A DNA stretch of 20,926 nucleotides from Chara braunii (taxonomy: Eukaryota > Streptophyta > Charophyceae > Charales > Characeae), in contig BFEA01001147.1 in the NCBI GenBank assembly GCA_003427395.1, forward strand, positions 91,741-112,666, written 5' to 3'. Numbering within the stretch: position 1 is the stretch's first letter; every line of letters begins with the position of its first letter. Of this stretch, positions 18,755 through 20,926 are shown in pieces. The notes below the pieces were generated by a model. The model worked only from the letters and a program-made list of their open reading frames with translations, made no database searches and was not told the origin of the DNA. A program made the translations under genes and the position numbers.

Positions 18755-19039
18755 GCGATTTGGCGTGGGGAGCCTCATTTTACGTNGCCCTGCCCTGCAA
18801 CAAACAAGTTTCACCACAGCTTGACAAAACACATTGTCGTGTCATGTTACCATTAGAGAGTCAGCCGCACACACCACTCAATCGCACAAAGATGAGGAAT
18901 ACAAATGTTTGTACAATTGTGTATCATAAATAACAGAAGTTGTGTAGTTATCAGACTGTATGGAACATACGGCTCGCAATCCTCATGCGGTGCACGTGCG
19001 TGCAAGCACTCGCTCTCTCTCTCTCTTCTGCAAAACTGA

Positions 19040-19042
<3 letters not shown>

Positions 19043-19136
<94 letters not shown>

Positions 19137-19169
19137 TATCTATCTATCTATCTATCTATCTCTCTCTCT
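19043..19169. repeat. CT and TATC compound microsatellite
   Basis: A TC run of about 80 bp is followed by TATC units. A short TC run also occurs at 19012-19026. Ser/Leu frames through it are artefacts. Confidence 0.95.
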
Positions 19170-19298
19170 GACTATCCCCTTCCATTTTGCATCTCCTGAT
19201 TCGAAACGTCTACAAAAAGAACCTTCCGTTCCACCGTTTGGTCATTGCCCAGCATCCTCCCTTCCATGTCGAAATGTAGCCAAACTGTCCCTAAATTT

Positions 19299-19969
19299 TC
19301 AGGGTGCGGCGCACAGACTATCGGTGCGCGCCCCCCCGCCGCCGGCTGATGTACTCTGAGCGAGAATGTATTCGACGTCGTAATCGTCATCCGTTATTGT
19401 GGTGCTTGGGAGGCCAGGCCTGTCGACAGACGGCGTGCCACAGCGAAAGAGGGTTGCTGCCTTCTCAGCCACGGATACGGATTTGTCCAGCTTGAAGACG
19501 GAAAAACTCATTACCGTGTCGCGCGTTCGTAGAGATGAGACGATTGCCTGCTTTATAAATACCAATTTTTCTATCTGCTCCGCAGCTCGTGTCGTCTTCG
19601 TTGTTTGTTTTATCTCATATTGAATGACCATCTCCGCGAAAGCGAGTTGCTGCAGGGTGATGCCGAGGTTTCGTCCTTCCTTCCTCATCTGGAAAACTTT
19701 TAAGAGTGCCGTCTTGAAGGCGGGGGCGCCCCACGGATCGTCGCCGCTCCGTCTCCATGTCTTGCTCTCTTTCATCTCGGCGCGCATCTTGTTGCGAGCG
19801 GGGAGGTGGTGGTCCGATTGCTGCGATCCGACCAACGGAATCCATTTTTCTGCCCAGAACCAATGCTTCAGCTGCCAGGTAATCTCTCCGCGGATCGTCG
19901 TCATAATTTTGTTGCATTCCCCTATGACAGCTCTAATTCCGCGCTCTGCAATGTGGTGAACGTTGACAT
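19299..19969 (-). CDS. Hypothetical protein, probable last exon
   Basis: A minus-strand frame of about 220 sensible codons ends at TGA 19299-19301. It can be extended to 20135, but only through a CT microsatellite, so I place the 5' edge at a likely splice acceptor (CTGCTCTCCAG, ending at 19970). A second acceptor, CACATTGCAG, ends at 19946. The product is mixed-charge and probably helical: EWP-free N-part with ITWQLKHWFWAEKWIPLVG, then DDPWGAPAFKTALLKVFQMR, GITLQQLAFAEMVIQYEIKQ, AAEQIEKLVFIKQAIVSSLR, FRCGTPSVDRPGLPST and an acidic ITDDDYDVEYILAQS near the end. No enzyme motif, signal or membrane segment is visible, and I do not recognise the family. An overlapping frame at 19172-19390 (GTVWLHFDMEGRMLGNDQTV) also looks protein-like and may be the true C-terminus after a one-base slip. 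The 5' exons are not identified. Confidence 0.5.
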
Positions 19970-20009
19970 CTGGAGAGCAGTGTACACACAGACAAATATG
20001 TGGACACAG

Positions 20010-20010
<1 letters not shown>

Positions 20011-20056
<46 letters not shown>
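20011..20056. repeat. GA dinucleotide microsatellite
   Basis: About 22 GA units directly upstream (on the minus strand) of the hypothetical exon's likely splice acceptor. Confidence 0.95.
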
Positions 20057-20059
<3 letters not shown>

Positions 20060-20310
20060 CCTCACTGCTTCCGTACAATGGCGCCAACAGTAGTACGTAC
20101 AACTCAACATGGCAGACCCTTTTTTCGAAACGCAAGCGTCAGAACCAGGAATTAAGCAAGACATCAACGCCAGAACGCATGCAAGTAAACACATATAAAT
20201 CGGACGCGACAGGGACACAGAGAGACAGCCCTATTCCAGACGCAGAGATAGACCCGGAAGCCACGAACAAAGAAACTGACGCACGGTCACCCATTCTGAT
20301 GTTGACCGAA

Positions 20311-20378
20311 GTTGGCTACTGCGGGCCAGAAATAAACATATGCACATCGATGAGTGTGCCGATGGCCCGCAGTAGTCA

Positions 20379-20380
<2 letters not shown>
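20311..20380. repeat. 18-bp inverted repeat with 34-nt loop
   Basis: GTTGGCTACTGCGGGCCA (20311-20328) pairs with TGGCCCGCAGTAGTCAAC (20363-20380). The only non-Watson-Crick pair is one G-T, which would be a wobble in RNA. The left arm is the same sequence family as the arms in the 18.3-18.7 kb modules. The right arm touches a CT microsatellite. Confidence 0.85.
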
Positions 20381-20426
<46 letters not shown>

Positions 20427-20466
20427 ATCTATCTATATATCTATCTATCTATCTATCTATCTATCT
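20381..20466. repeat. CT then TATC microsatellite
   Basis: About 39 bp of CT, then TATC units to 20466. It has the same CT-then-TATC order as 19043-19169. Confidence 0.95.
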
Positions 20467-20539
20467 CATTGCTAGAAAAAAAAAGCGAAAAAAACGACAA
20501 CGCTGCAAAGGGAAAAAAAAAATAAATTTACAAACCATG

Positions 20540-20767
20540 CACCCTCCTTCCTTCTCTCTCCCTATCTTTATTTCTCTCTTTCTTTCCTTCCTTCCCTCAT
20601 TCTTTCTTTCTTTCATCCTTCTTTTCTTTTTTTGTCTTTTTTTTTTTTCTTTAACATTATTTCTTTCTTTCTTCCTTTCTATCTTTCTTTCTTCCTTCCT
20701 TTTTTATTTTTTTCCAAAAAACCTTTTAAATCGTTGGGGAGTGTGAGGGAAAGAGGGAAACAAAGAG

Positions 20768-20802
<35 letters not shown>

Positions 20803-20926
20803 GAGAAACAGAAAAAGAAAGAAAGAAAGAAAGATAGAAAGAAAGAAGAAGAAGAGAGAAGTAGAAGAAGAAGATGAAGAAGAAGAAGGAGAAGAAGAAG
20901 AAGAAGAAGAAGAAGAAGAAGGAGAA
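20540..20926. repeat. Pyrimidine block followed by purine block (CTTT, GAAA, GAA)
   Basis: 20540-20715 is almost all C and T (TTTC and CTTC units). After a short mixed spacer, 20744-20926 is almost all A and G (GAAA, then GAA to the window end). The Ser/Phe-rich and Lys/Glu-rich frames here come only from this composition. Confidence 0.9.

Larger units (their letters stand above)
18326..18816. repeat. Two copies of a ~215-bp hairpin-plus-TATA module (275-bp spacing)
   Basis: Copy A (about 18326-18541) and copy B (about 18601-18816) align over their length at a constant 275-276 bp offset, roughly 75-80% identical by eye. Each contains, in order, AAATGCTGGG, CCCTCGTACAAACAAGGTTG, an inverted repeat, TTTGTCCCTGAG-like sequence, a TATATAA box, CGATTTGGCGTG, GGAGCC and CCCTGCAACRAACA. 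In copy A the inverted repeat AAGGTTGGCTACTG/CAGTAGCCAACCTT (18360-18373, 18422-18435) is perfect. In copy B the left arm has two changes (18635-18648, 18697-18710). A third partial start, CGTACAAACAAGGTTGAC, is at 18282. There is no long ORF. This may be a duplicated promoter, a tandem LTR fragment or an RNA gene family. Confidence 0.75.

Noticed and set aside
18940-19359. Plus frames with long SLSLSL runs
   Set aside because: They are direct translations of the CT microsatellite.
20354-20877. Plus frames rich in Ser/Phe and Lys/Glu at the window end
   Set aside because: They are translations of the CTTT and GAAA blocks only.
1-20926. tRNA or rRNA genes
   Set aside because: No cloverleaf with proper box spacing and no conserved rRNA segments were seen by eye; a tRNAscan and Rfam search would settle it.

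Overview
This looks like nuclear DNA from a large, repeat-rich eukaryotic genome. There are no bacterial-style operons, ribosome binding sites or CRISPR arrays. I see long microsatellites of GA/CT, TATC, TCTG, GAAA and GAA type, many single ambiguous bases (N), a decayed Ty3/gypsy-type LTR retrotransposon, several broken coding relics and short TATA-like promoters. A streptophyte (charophyte) alga such as Chara is my best guess. It rests on remembered similarity of the first relic and of the retroelement to charophyte repeat families, so it is inference and not proof.

Layout. 1-622: C-terminal part of a broken, possibly Myb/SANT-like gene, on the plus strand. 1250-2568: an open, repeat-bearing, disordered protein-like region on the plus strand, ending on AATAAA. 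2904-4225: a minus-strand coding relic sprinkled with Ns, which I cannot name. 4241-4735: a candidate MITE with GC-rich ends and an AT-rich core. 4742-6950: no recognisable gene. 6955-7766: a TATA-like site, a short broken RG-rich frame and AATAAA. 7954-9398: degenerate tandem repeats that may include the 3' LTR of the next element. 9398-16361, minus strand: the Ty3/gypsy relic, in the order pre-gag coding relic, gag with a CCHC knuckle, retropepsin, RNase H without a visible reverse-transcriptase palm, integrase and GPY/F module. 16469-18203: microsatellite, TATA-like boxes, a run of hairpins and a helically phased GTTGA repeat. 18204-20466: alternating GA and CT microsatellites around a duplicated hairpin-plus-TATA module and one minus-strand coding exon. 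20540-20926: a pyrimidine block followed by a purine block.

The genes do not form a working pathway. The one multi-gene unit is the retroelement, whose gag, protease, RNase H and integrase once acted together in its replication. It is now interrupted by many stops and frameshifts and is not functional. The parts that look least like ordinary decay are the hairpin cluster (17374-17625), the phased repeat (17858-17991), the recurring GTTGGCTACTGCGGGCC hairpin modules (18.3-20.4 kb), the all-TGA stop pattern in gag, and the extra coding relic upstream of gag.
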